A DNA stretch of 35,049 nucleotides from Candidatus Poribacteria bacterium. Its GTDB lineage: Bacteria; Poribacteria; WGA-4E; WGA-3G. The notes under the pieces are model-generated. The model was not told where the DNA came from. It saw nothing but the letters and a program-made list of their open reading frames with translations, and made no database searches. Each line of letters opens with the position of its first letter. Within the stretch, counting starts at the first letter, position 1. Shown in pieces: positions 8,382 through 16,713 of this stretch. The DNA lies in assembly GCA_012270795.1 (NCBI GenBank), contig JAAXHO010000042.1:1-35049 (forward strand). Reading direction: 5' to 3'. The position numbers were made by a program, and so were the translations under genes.

Positions 8382-9203
8382 TTAAAGAAAGAGTTGGACC
8401 CGTGAATGTTCAGATTTTGGTAGTCTTTTATAGACCTCGTGTTGGATATACTCAGGTGTGTAGCGACGGGAAAAGTGATTTAGTATAATATGTTCACTTT
8501 CAAAATGTTTGAATAGACCAGGTAACATGTCAAGGTGTAAGTGTTGTGTCTTTTTAGCACGATCAAGGTGTTCAGGCGCAATAAAGGTACACTCACAGAT
8601 CAGAAGTTTGCACTGTTTGAGCAAAGGATGCGAGTCAATTGAAATGCCATGAGTATCTCCAAAATATGCAACTAAGGGTAATTGCACTTCATAAGTTATC
8701 TCAACACCTGACCGTTTTAGTTGTATAATTTCGGTTTCAGATAAATTGTGGTATTCGGATTTCAGTTTTTTCCGTTTTTCACAAATAAGATAGGAAACTG
8801 CTGGAACGCTGTGGTTTCCTGGTAGTACATGCGCAATCAAATTTTTTCTGAAGGGAATTGAATCACCGGTTTCTACTGGAGTTAGTTGGTACCGCCAATT
8901 TTTCCCTCCATCTAACGAAGAGATCCTGTTAAGAATGTTCCGTAATTGTTTGTATCCTGGTAACGGAACATATATATTTCCCGCTGGTATTCCGACAAGC
9001 CAACGTTGGCTGATATAGATTGGTATCCCAAAATAGTGGTCAAGGTGGAAGTGTGAAATAAAGACATGGTTAGTGCCGATAAAACGCATTGGACACCTAC
9101 CTAAATCAAAAATTAGGTCTAATTCCTTTATCCGAATATAAGTTGCAACAGCAGAACTGGACTTTCCTTCAATTACCCAATTTCCACATCGTAGTACTGG
9201 CAT
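8382..9203 (-). CDS. RNase Z-like metallo-beta-lactamase-fold hydrolase
   Basis: Protein of 273 residues with a complete set of metal ligands. The HxHxDH motif is SHFHLDHYFG, a His is in LPGNHS, the bridging Asp is in YFGDTHG, and the last His is in LNHFSRRY, which matches the THFSxRY motif of ribonuclease Z. ELAC-type enzymes cut the 3' trailer of tRNA precursors. The N-terminus lacks the usual LGTGxG start of RNase Z, so this may be a paralogue acting on another substrate; 273 residues is somewhat short. It is divergent from mtnP, with 51 bases between start codons. No other tRNA processing gene is nearby. Confidence 0.8.
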   Translation of the reverse strand: MPVLRCGNWVIEGKSSSAVATYIRIKELDLIFDLGRCPMRFIGTNHVFISHFHLDHYFGIPIYISQRWLVGIPAGNIYVPLPGYKQLRNILNRISSLDGGKNWRYQLTPVETGDSIPFRKNLIAHVLPGNHSVPAVSYLICEKRKKLKSEYHNLSETEIIQLKRSGVEITYEVQLPLVAYFGDTHGISIDSHPLLKQCKLLICECTFIAPEHLDRAKKTQHLHLDMLPGLFKHFESEHIILNHFSRRYTPEYIQHEVYKRLPKSEHSRVQLFL

Positions 9204-9254
9204 AGTTGTTTATAATTGCAATTCTAATTGCTTTCCTTTGGAGTCATGATATAT

Positions 9255-10118
9255 ATGCATGTCAAAATTGGCATATTAGGTGGTAGTGGATTTTATCAAA
9301 TTGACGGCTTAACTGAGATAGAAACAATTGAAATTGAAACCCCTTTTGGTAAACCGAGTGATAAGTTTGTCAAAGGCAAACTTGATGGAAACTTGGTAGT
9401 TTTTCTACCACGACATGCGGTAGGACATCCTTTGCTTCCAGTTGATATTAATGTCCGTGCCAACATATATGCCATGAAATCCCTTGGTGTAGAATGGCTT
9501 ATATCTGTAAGTGCCGTTGGCAGTTTAAAACAGGACATTGAACCTCGACATTTCGTTGTACCAGATCAACTTTACGATCACACAAAGAGTAGAAAGTCTA
9601 CATTCTTTGGCGAAGGAATTGCTGCACATATTAGTCTGGCACACCCCTTTTGTGCAGGTCTCAGCTCGCTTTTACATGATGCTACTACCGAAGTTGGAGC
9701 AACTGTACATAATGGCGGTACTTATATCTGCATGGAAGGACCAGCATTTTCTACACAAGCAGAATCTAATGTTTATAGACAACTCGGTTTTGACATCATT
9801 GGTATGACCGCAGCCCCTGAGGCAAAACTCGCGCGCGAAGCAGAAATATGTTATGCAGTACTTGCGTGTTCAACAGATTATGATTGCTGGCATCCTGACC
9901 ACGACAATGTTACTACGGAGATGATACTAAACAATCTTCGATCTAACGTTGAGATTTCCAAACAGATAGTGAAAAGGTTAGTCTCCAAAATACCTGAAGG
10001 TAAACGCAATTGTGCTTGTGCAAGTGCTCTTCAATATGCCATCGCGACGGCACCGGACAAAATACCGATTGCTAAACGTCACGAATTAAAACTCCTGTTG
10101 GATAAGTACCTCCCGTAA
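9255..10118 (+). CDS. mtnP: S-methyl-5'-thioadenosine phosphorylase
   Basis: Protein of 287 residues of the PNP/MTAP family, which phosphorolyses methylthioadenosine to adenine and 5-methylthioribose 1-phosphate in methionine salvage. Hallmarks are KIGILGGSGFY at the N-terminus, PRHAVGH (phosphate/ribose site), the GGTYICMEGPAFST loop and STDYDCW, whose two Asp residues favour an adenine base over guanine or hypoxanthine. The start is the ATG at 9255, giving the usual MxVKIGILGGSG opening; an in-frame ATG at 9246 is too close to the GGAG at 9239-9242. The 3' end overlaps the convergent class III aminotransferase by 33 bases. No other methionine salvage gene is adjacent. Confidence 0.92.
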   Translation: MHVKIGILGGSGFYQIDGLTEIETIEIETPFGKPSDKFVKGKLDGNLVVFLPRHAVGHPLLPVDINVRANIYAMKSLGVEWLISVSAVGSLKQDIEPRHFVVPDQLYDHTKSRKSTFFGEGIAAHISLAHPFCAGLSSLLHDATTEVGATVHNGGTYICMEGPAFSTQAESNVYRQLGFDIIGMTAAPEAKLAREAEICYAVLACSTDYDCWHPDHDNVTTEMILNNLRSNVEISKQIVKRLVSKIPEGKRNCACASALQYAIATAPDKIPIAKRHELKLLLDKYLP

Positions 10119-11438
10119 GGTATCGAATATTCTGTCGGCTTCTGTTTCTGTAAGAATCAGAGGTGGTGCGATAAAAATAATGTTTTCAGGTTCAAATAAC
10201 GCGTGTCCGATTTTACCAACAATTACCCCCTTTTCTCTTAATTCTGCAAGAATTCTATTAGTTTTTACAGTTTCAAGCCGCGCCCCATCTGATTGGACAA
10301 GTTCCACTGCAAGCATTAGCCCTTTTCCACGCACGTCCCCTACGATTGGTAAATCAAGCAATGGCTTGAGTTTATCAAGTAGATATTTACCGATTTTTTC
10401 AGCGTTTTCACAAAGATGTTCATTTTGCAGTATATTCAGATTTTCTATACCTGCGGCGCATGCAACTGGATGTCCACCATACGTGCAAACTTGTGAAAAC
10501 TCCCGATTTTCTTCCGGATTACCCAAAAATGTGTTAAATACTGAAGTTGAGGTTACACATGCACCAAGTGGTATATATCCACTTGTTAATCCCTTAGCAA
10601 GCGTGATAATATCTGGTTGCAAACCCCAATGTTCACATGCAAACATCTTCCCTGTACGTCCGAATCCTGTGATTACCTCATCCAGTATAAGTAACAATCC
10701 ATAGTCATCACATATTTTTCGCAATTTTGGAAAATACTCATCTGAAGGTACAATCACACCGCCTCCACCGATAATCGGTTCTGCTATCACAGCAATCACT
10801 GTTTCAGGCCCTTCTGAATGTATGATTCGTTCTATATCATTGACACATGCATCATTACAGGCAGCAACATCTAAACCGAGTGGACACCGATAGCAGTATG
10901 GCGGTTGGGCATGGTAGAACCCGGAGACTAAAGGTTCAAATTTAGCCCGTCTCCGGGCTTGTCCAGTGGCGGACATTGCACCATAGGTAAATCCGTGATA
11001 CCCACGATAACGACTAATGATTTTGTAGCGGTTTTCTCCTGGATATGTTAGTTTTCCATACTGTCTGGCGATTTTTATCGCAGTTTCATTCGCTTCAGAC
11101 CCACTGTTACAGAAATAGACATGGTTCAGATCACCGGGTAGACATGCTGCTAATTTCTCTGCTAATTCAGTGGCTGGAACATTGATTTGCGAATGTGGAT
11201 AGTAGCATAATTCCTGTATTTGTGCATATACTGCATCTGCGATTTCCTGCCTTCCATAACCGACATTTACATTCCAGAGGGCAGAGTATGCATCTAAATA
11301 TTCGCGTCCGTCTGCATCAACAAGAGTGGTGCCATTTGCAGTTTTAATCACCAATAGGTCTGTTTCATCAAGTTGTTGGTGCTGAAACAGGGGATGCCAT
11401 ACATGGGACTTATCTATTTCTCTATAGTTTGCTTCCAT
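10086..11438 (-). CDS. class III PLP-dependent aminotransferase
   Basis: Protein of 450 residues of the omega-aminotransferase group (relatives include taurine:pyruvate, beta-alanine:pyruvate and ornithine/acetylornithine enzymes). SGSEANETAIK is the phosphate loop, DEVITGFGRTG carries the PLP-binding Asp, and Lys282 in TLAKGLTSGYIPLG forms the Schiff base. A Cys-rich stretch (CYRCPLGL...ACNDAC, about residues 182-198) resembles inserts in some uncharacterised members; the amine donor cannot be told from sequence. ATG at 11438 is the start, with GGAG 9 bases upstream. It follows argS by 22 bases and is probably co-transcribed with it. Its 3' end overlaps the mtnP 3' end by 33 bases. Confidence 0.88.
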   Translation of the reverse strand: MEANYREIDKSHVWHPLFQHQQLDETDLLVIKTANGTTLVDADGREYLDAYSALWNVNVGYGRQEIADAVYAQIQELCYYPHSQINVPATELAEKLAACLPGDLNHVYFCNSGSEANETAIKIARQYGKLTYPGENRYKIISRYRGYHGFTYGAMSATGQARRRAKFEPLVSGFYHAQPPYCYRCPLGLDVAACNDACVNDIERIIHSEGPETVIAVIAEPIIGGGGVIVPSDEYFPKLRKICDDYGLLLILDEVITGFGRTGKMFACEHWGLQPDIITLAKGLTSGYIPLGACVTSTSVFNTFLGNPEENREFSQVCTYGGHPVACAAGIENLNILQNEHLCENAEKIGKYLLDKLKPLLDLPIVGDVRGKGLMLAVELVQSDGARLETVKTNRILAELREKGVIVGKIGHALFEPENIIFIAPPLILTETEADRIFDTLREVLIQQEF

Positions 11439-11460
11439 TACGGAATACTCCAATTAGGTG

Positions 11461-13170
11461 TTACATAGATTCAGGAGCGGATATACCTAACAGTTTCAGA
11501 CCGTTAGCTAATACAGTTTGCACGCTCTTCACAAGTATGAGTCTTGAATAAGTCCTTTGTATATGCTCTTTGTCTAAGACTCTATGCTGGTTATAGTATG
11601 GATGAAACAGACCTGCCAACTCGTGTAGATAATGTGGAATCCGATGTGCTTCACGTTCTGCAGCACTGGAAAGGACAATTGATGGGAAATCTGCTAATTT
11701 CCGTATAAGTTCATGTTCAGATGGTTCCGTTAGTTCTTCCAATGAGATGTCATTGAGAGGCTTTAAGTGGATTTGTTGTTCAATTGCCTGATGAAAAATG
11801 CTGCAGCACCGTGCATGCGCATATTGAATGTAAAAAACAGGATTTTCGTTTGCTTGTGTTATTGCCAATTCAATGTTGAAATCAAGGTGTGTATTGTTAG
11901 CACGCATCAGAAAAAAGTAACGAGCGACATCAACAGCAAACTGCTCACCGACAGTTTCTGCCAATTCGTCTATGAGTGCGTCAAGTGTATAGAACTGTCC
12001 TTGTCGTTTAGACATATCCAACCGAGTGCCATCAGCATCCACCAGATTAACCTGTTGAATAATATCAATATCCAACCAGTCATCTACTAAACCGAGTGCT
12101 TTTACAAAGTTTTTTAGCCGTGTGATATGCCCTTGATGATCCGGTCCAAATAGGTTAATTACTTTATCAAATCCTCTTTCATATTTGTCATAATGATATG
12201 CAGCATCTGGCACGAAATAGGTATATTCACCGTTTGTACGGATGACGACACAATCCTTGTCATCACCAAAATCTGTCATCCGAAACCATGTCGCACCTTC
12301 AGCCTCATATAGGTATTTTTTTTCACGGAATTTATCTATTATCTGGTCAGGTTTTCCACTGTCTCGGATAGCTTTCTCACTTGTCCATACATCAAAGTGG
12401 ACACCAAATCTTTCAAGAGAAGTTTTTTGCAGTTTAAGCAGATGGACTATGCCTTTATCCCGAAATTCTGAAATCCGTTCATCTTGATTGAGTTTTAAAT
12501 ATGTACCTCCTTCCTCTGCTACGATGGATTTAGCAAACTCTCGTAAGTAATCTCCTTGATAGCCACCTTCTGGTATTTCTAAATCCGCTTCACCAAATAG
12601 TTGCCGATAGCGGACATCAATGGATTCACCCAGCCGTTCAACTTGTCCGCCAGCATCGTTGACGTAATATTCTCGGATTGCTTCATATCCTACAGCGTTT
12701 AACAGGTTGACAAGTGTGTCCCCGACTGCTGCAGCGCGCCCACTCACAATGTTTAGTGGGCCTGTAGGATTTGCACTTACAAATTCTATCAGAACTCGTT
12801 TCCCGCAGCCAATTTTGCTTCTTCCGTAAGTATCCCCTGAATCTATAATTGTCCGAAGGGTGTGGTATAACCATGTATTAGATAGGTAGACATTAATAAA
12901 ACCCGGTCCCGCAATTTCAAGATTTCGGATACTCGGGTGTTCATCTTGATTGACATATTTTACGATGGTTTCTGCGATCTTGGTTGGAGCCAATTTGGCA
13001 CTTTTTGCTAATCCCAAAGCAATTGGCGTTGCTATATCGCCATGTTCGGGGGTTTTCGTGGGGGAAAACGGTATAATGGGAACTTCATTTATTGGAAGTT
13101 CCCCTGTTTCAATTGCTGTGCGGATCGCGCCCTTTAATATGCTGCTTACTTCGTTTTTGATTTCATCCAT
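11461..13170 (-). CDS. argS: arginyl-tRNA synthetase
   Basis: Protein of 569 residues, normal length for bacterial ArgRS, which charges tRNA-Arg. An N-terminal recognition domain (about 1-110) ends in GPGFINVYLS, followed by the class I catalytic core with EFVSANPTGPL, FGPDHQGHI and a KMSKS-like DMSKRQGQ at 385-392. A C-terminal DALR anticodon domain starts near YIQYAHARCCSI. The HIGH signature, normally H-x-G-H after NPTGPL, reads N-I-V-S at residues 140-143 (bases 12742-12753), while the surrounding residues are well conserved. It is preceded by an AAGG ribosome site and a strong promoter at 13227-13255. It is first in a pair with the class III aminotransferase. Confidence 0.93.
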   Translation of the reverse strand: MDEIKNEVSSILKGAIRTAIETGELPINEVPIIPFSPTKTPEHGDIATPIALGLAKSAKLAPTKIAETIVKYVNQDEHPSIRNLEIAGPGFINVYLSNTWLYHTLRTIIDSGDTYGRSKIGCGKRVLIEFVSANPTGPLNIVSGRAAAVGDTLVNLLNAVGYEAIREYYVNDAGGQVERLGESIDVRYRQLFGEADLEIPEGGYQGDYLREFAKSIVAEEGGTYLKLNQDERISEFRDKGIVHLLKLQKTSLERFGVHFDVWTSEKAIRDSGKPDQIIDKFREKKYLYEAEGATWFRMTDFGDDKDCVVIRTNGEYTYFVPDAAYHYDKYERGFDKVINLFGPDHQGHITRLKNFVKALGLVDDWLDIDIIQQVNLVDADGTRLDMSKRQGQFYTLDALIDELAETVGEQFAVDVARYFFLMRANNTHLDFNIELAITQANENPVFYIQYAHARCCSIFHQAIEQQIHLKPLNDISLEELTEPSEHELIRKLADFPSIVLSSAAEREAHRIPHYLHELAGLFHPYYNQHRVLDKEHIQRTYSRLILVKSVQTVLANGLKLLGISAPESM

Positions 13171-13226
13171 ATTAACCTTACCACATTTTTTGTTTATTAC
13201 AGATAGTCATATATTTAAGTCACCGA

Positions 13227-13255
13227 ATTATATCACAACTAACTTCCAAAGTCAA
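13227..13255 (-). promoter_or_regulatory. sigma-70-type promoter of argS
   Basis: Minus strand TTGACT (13255-13250), 17-base spacer, perfect TATAAT (13232-13227). The predicted leader is about 50 bases. It is just left of the nested palindrome 13335-13506. Confidence 0.7.
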
Positions 13256-13334
13256 TTTTCTTTCGGAAAATACATCCGATTTTCATTGACGCATTTTGTC
13301 AAAAATGATATTTTGATTACCAGTAAATTAACTC

Positions 13335-13506
13335 AAGTTGCTACCGATTGTTTGTTGGAGGGGTTTCTAACCCTGATTATTTGTTGGAGGGGTTTCTAAC
13401 CCCGATTGATAACAGAAACAGAAAAACAACGAATGCTGATGCGAATTGTCATAAATCAGGGTTAGAAACCCCTCCAACAAAAGTATTCTAAAGTAGATGG
13501 CAACTT
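13335..13506. repeat. nested palindromic element, family A (copy A1)
   Basis: Outer arms AAGTTGCTACC and (inverted) GATGGCAACTT enclose a long hairpin at 13352-13480 built from TTGTTGGAGGGGTTTC arms. The left arm is present twice in tandem with a 29-base period (13352 and 13381). The right arm matches the first left copy exactly, including its CCCTGATT variant. The loop and outer arms are nearly identical to copy A2 at 33057-33200, so this is a dispersed MITE-like unit. It fills most of the 399-base gap 13171-13569, whose only other content is the argS promoter; no coding sequence was seen. Confidence 0.88.
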
Positions 13507-13569
13507 AGATTAAATTAGAATAAACATATTGACTATCAGTTTTGGAATGTAACTTTAAGGAGACATTTA

Positions 13570-14760
13570 ATGTCAAAACTCAATATTGCATTAATCGGTG
13601 CTGGCAGGCGCGGCGGTGGTACACATCTATCGGCCATCGCAAAACTCAAAGATGTCTACAATCTTGTTGCAATTTGCGATATGGAAGAGGAAACCGCAAC
13701 GCGTTTCGCAGAAAAATACGGTGCAAACGCATATACTAACGTACGTGATCTCGTAAAACATGAAAAACTTGATGTCGTTGATATAACAGTACCCGGCATC
13801 GCGCATCAAGCAATAGCATGCTTTATGGCAGATGCAGGTGTCCATATAATCTGTGAAACACCAATCGCTCTAACGCTTCCCACCGCAGATATGATGATTC
13901 AAAGTGCCAAAGCAAATAACGTCAAGCTTGAAGTTGCTGAAAACTACTATCGCGCACCACGGGAACGATTTCTCACAGAAGTCATTAACGCAGGTGTCAT
14001 CGGGGATGTCGCCCGTATCTACCGAATATTCCATGAAGGCGGCTACCACGGCATGAGTATGCTACGTCTTCGGGCAGGGGGTGAACCAAAATCGGCACTC
14101 GGAATTACACAATCAACCCCTATTATTCCCATTATTGATGGAATGAAACGTAACCATACAAATGAAAGGTGGAGCCTCGGTTTTATTGAATTTGACAACA
14201 ATGCAACTGCACTGATGGTATACTCTAACGTCATTCATGCACGTTCCCTTGGACGCGGACAAAACGGTATATCACAAATTGATGGCAGTAAAGGCACAAT
14301 TGTCGGTGAAGATATATACGTTACACCCGCTGCTGACCTGCAATCTGGGGCAAAAGGCATCCCTCACCGCGCTAAACGCACAACTGTTGATGTCAACGGT
14401 GTTGATGTCATTGATAAGATTGAACTTGAACTTCCTGAACAGACGGTGACATGGGAAAACCCACTAAAAAATTACCCCGTTGCTGAAAGGCAAATCGCAA
14501 TAGCAGATGAACTTCTAAGTATTGCCAATGCTGTCCTAAACGACACTGAACCAGAATACGGAGCAGCACGCGCAAGACAAGACCAGGAAATGAACATCGC
14601 TATGAGCGAATCGGGTAAACGCAGCAGAGAAACCCTCTTGTTCCCAATAACAGAACTTACAGACACCGAACGCGGCACACACGAAAAATATGAAAAACAG
14701 TATGGACATCCAATTGAAGATGTAGAAGCAGGAATAGATACCTTCTTCCCACGACACTGA
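13570..14760 (+). CDS. Gfo/Idh/MocA family protein with ETP instead of EKP
   Basis: Protein of 396 residues. An N-terminal Rossmann domain (NIALIGAGRRGGGTH, residues 5-19; then VAICDMEEE) binds NAD(P), and a C-terminal alpha/beta domain follows from about residue 125. Family members oxidise or reduce sugars, inositols and related compounds. The conserved Glu-Lys-Pro, whose Lys helps bind cofactor and substrate, is Glu96-Thr97-Pro98 here, so catalysis may be altered or lost. AAGGAGA lies 7 bases before the ATG. The gene stands alone between two nested palindromes, so context does not reveal the substrate. Confidence 0.87.
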   Translation: MSKLNIALIGAGRRGGGTHLSAIAKLKDVYNLVAICDMEEETATRFAEKYGANAYTNVRDLVKHEKLDVVDITVPGIAHQAIACFMADAGVHIICETPIALTLPTADMMIQSAKANNVKLEVAENYYRAPRERFLTEVINAGVIGDVARIYRIFHEGGYHGMSMLRLRAGGEPKSALGITQSTPIIPIIDGMKRNHTNERWSLGFIEFDNNATALMVYSNVIHARSLGRGQNGISQIDGSKGTIVGEDIYVTPAADLQSGAKGIPHRAKRTTVDVNGVDVIDKIELELPEQTVTWENPLKNYPVAERQIAIADELLSIANAVLNDTEPEYGAARARQDQEMNIAMSESGKRSRETLLFPITELTDTERGTHEKYEKQYGHPIEDVEAGIDTFFPRH

Positions 14761-14794
14761 TATGTTAGCACTTTTTGCCTGCAAATTCAACATA

Positions 14795-15082
14795 TTATAA
14801 CAGAACTTATGCATTCCCCTTGATAAGGGGTTGGGGGGTTTAAAAGTCGTTATTTTAGTTATACCGTTTCTAATTGATAATGTCTCATTAGTTGCAGAAA
14901 TACGGTAGGAGCGACCTCCAGGTCGCGACCGGGAGGTCGCTCCTACCGAAGAGATGCCCCCAAACCAACAATAACAGTGGAATTCCTTAATGAGACATTA
15001 TTTTTTAGAATTGGTATTATTTAACCCTAAAGTACCCTTATCAAGGGGACTTTAAGAGGAAATGCGTAAGTCTTGTTATAAT
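14795..15082. repeat. triple nested palindromic element: family C around D around B
   Basis: The outermost arms (C) run from 14795 (ATAACAGAACTTATGCATT) to 15082 (inverted AATGCGTAAGTCTTGTTAT). Inside, arms of family D span 14861-15017, with a perfect 13-base TAATGTCTCATTA inverted at 14988-15000. Innermost is hairpin B, 14903-14948, with GGTAGGAGCGACC arms. No coding potential was seen. With the terminator at 15162-15202 it accounts for the 464-base gap 14761-15224. Confidence 0.87.
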
Positions 15083-15161
15083 ACAAGTTGTGTCTTATAG
15101 GACTGATACCAGATTAACGCGATTTATTTTTTTGGCAGTGTCTCTCCCCCCCATTACAAAA

Positions 15162-15202
15162 CATTCAAGGCAGATAACGATAAACGTTATCTGCCTTGAA
15201 TG
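15162..15202 (-). terminator. perfect 18-bp hairpin after the three-gene unknown cassette
   Basis: CATTCAAGGCAGATAACG pairs perfectly with 15185-15202 across a 5-base loop. It starts 22 bases after the stop of the 15225-16337 gene. On the minus strand it is followed by TTTTG, a weak U-tract. It probably ends the cassette transcript and may also act on the other strand. Confidence 0.65.
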
Positions 15203-15224
15203 AAGGATTACTAAATCTGCTTTG

Positions 15225-16337
15225 TTAGTCCGTTTCTGCCTCTAACGCCTTCAGCACCGACTCCGCAAAGTCTTTCTCAAAGTTTTGCGTGACCAACTCA
15301 CGTGCAAAGGCACGCTTTTGTTCAGCAGACGCATTCGGTAAATCAGACACAACTTTTCGGATTTTAGAAACGACCGTCTTTTGCAGCTGCATTGTCCGCA
15401 ATTTCAACATCTGCCGATCTGTCTCCATCGGAAAATACTCTTTAACTTCTTTAGGTGTCATATACTGAGATACAATCACATCAAAATACTTATCTTCTAT
15501 ATCCTTACGCCACGGTGTTAAAGTTCGCTGCACTGTAGACAAGGATTTGACTGCATCAAAAGTAGATGATGGAGAAGCAGGTTCATCAGATGAAACAGAG
15601 ATTTCATTAGGTGCATCACTTGACGGCTCCAAAACTGCAGAAGCAGATGGAGACTCCGATTCGGAAGCAGCGGCATCAGATGGAGACTCCAATTCGGGGA
15701 CAGCGGTAATCACACCTGAATCCCTCATACGCATCCAGATTTCCATTTGCTTGAGTTTCTCTAATCCTTCGCGATTACCACGCACCCAGATTTCCATTTC
15801 CCTCTCAAATGCTTCTGTTTCCAGACGACGCTGTTCCCTTGCCGCTTCTCGCTGAGGACGACCCGCTTCCCATTCCTGATTTTCTTTGAGATCAGATATA
15901 ATACCATGATAATAATCTGCCGACTCCCAATCTTGTTCTTTCTTTGCCTTATGCATCAATGCCTCAAATCCTTTTATTGACTCTTTTACTGACTCTTCAT
16001 AAGTCATTTGGGACACAGCTGCCTCTATTTTTTTTCGTTCTGTTTCCAGTTCAAGAGACAATTTTTTTGCCATGTCCTCACTGAGCCCCGCCCAAAACTC
16101 GCGGAGATCCGCCTCAAATTTTTCAATGGGAGTAGACTTTAAATCTACCATATTCTCTTTTTTCAAAACGTCCAACTTGTCAAATGATGACTGTGTTGAA
16201 AGATTAGAGGGCACAGGTTCAACAACTTCAAATTGCGAAAGAACAGATTCATTTTTTGGTTTTTTCAAAGCAAAAACAATTAATAAAACAAAGAATAACA
16301 CCAAAAGACTTGAAAAGACGTAAAGTTTGATCTTCAT
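15225..16337 (-). CDS. unrecognised membrane-anchored coiled-coil protein
   Basis: Protein of 370 residues; no family recognised. It begins MKIKLYVFSSLLVLFFVLLI, one N-terminal membrane segment with a basic start, so the rest should face the periplasm. Residues from about 70 to 205 are long charged helices rich in Glu, Lys and Arg, likely coiled coil. About 210-260 is a Ser/Ala/Pro/Glu-rich linker encoded partly by a direct repeat near 15630-15700. The last 110 residues form another charged helical region (VQRTLTPWRKDIEDKYFD onward). The start at 16337 has GAGGAGG upstream and lies 4 bases after the stop of the preceding gene; an upstream extension would overlap that gene and has no ribosome site. 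Third gene of an apparent operon. Confidence 0.72.
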   Translation of the reverse strand: MKIKLYVFSSLLVLFFVLLIVFALKKPKNESVLSQFEVVEPVPSNLSTQSSFDKLDVLKKENMVDLKSTPIEKFEADLREFWAGLSEDMAKKLSLELETERKKIEAAVSQMTYEESVKESIKGFEALMHKAKKEQDWESADYYHGIISDLKENQEWEAGRPQREAAREQRRLETEAFEREMEIWVRGNREGLEKLKQMEIWMRMRDSGVITAVPELESPSDAAASESESPSASAVLEPSSDAPNEISVSSDEPASPSSTFDAVKSLSTVQRTLTPWRKDIEDKYFDVIVSQYMTPKEVKEYFPMETDRQMLKLRTMQLQKTVVSKIRKVVSDLPNASAEQKRAFARELVTQNFEKDFAESVLKALEAETD

Positions 16338-16341
16338 CTCA

Positions 16342-16713
16342 TTATTCCTCCTCAAAAATAATGGGTGGTGGTGGATTTTCCATGATATATGCTTGGAAGT
16401 CAAAATCAGGGTATTCCCAAGCATATAATAAATCATCCATATATGCTTGCACAATAGGCTTTTGCTCCTCTAATTCTATTTTTCTTTGTTGTTTTAAGAA
16501 AAGTTCTGCATTTTCAGCAATGAGAAGAAAACCATTAGTTAATTGATCTGCTTCTATTACTTTAAGTGCCATTTCCTTAGCCTGAACCTCTAACTCAAAT
16601 AAACTCACTTGAGTGGACACAAATTCCACTTCTTTTCTTGCTTTCTTTTCTGCCTTTTTACATTCTTTGACCTTCTTTTTAGCAGTTTTTAAATCTTCCC
16701 TGTCCTGTGCCAC
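16342..16713 (-). CDS. unrecognised small coiled-coil protein
   Basis: Protein of 123 residues; no family recognised. The first 45 residues are very rich in Lys, Ala and Glu (DLKTAKKKVKECKKAEKKAR) and look like a coiled coil. The tail is acidic with a PPPP stretch near the end (ENPPPPIIFEEE). There is no signal peptide, so it is probably cytoplasmic or pairs with the membrane anchors of its neighbours. The start overlaps the end of the upstream gene by 25 bases, and its stop is 4 bases from the next start, so it is the middle gene of a compact operon. Confidence 0.62.
   Translation of the reverse strand: MAQDREDLKTAKKKVKECKKAEKKARKEVEFVSTQVSLFELEVQAKEMALKVIEADQLTNGFLLIAENAELFLKQQRKIELEEQKPIVQAYMDDLLYAWEYPDFDFQAYIMENPPPPIIFEEE

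Noticed and set aside
9228-9254. N-terminal extension of mtnP from a TTG at 9228
   Set aside because: TTG has no ribosome site and the extra residues are absent from the usual start of the family (VKIGILGGSG); ATG at 9255 fits better.
15547-15855. 102-codon plus-strand frame opposite the coiled-coil protein gene
   Set aside because: It is antisense to the Ser/Glu-rich linker; its composition is the mirror of that repeat and there is no ribosome site.
16338-16454. 39-residue N-terminal extension of the 15225-16337 protein
   Set aside because: It would overlap the upstream gene by over 100 bases and precede the hydrophobic anchor; GAGGAGG lies just before the Met at 16337.
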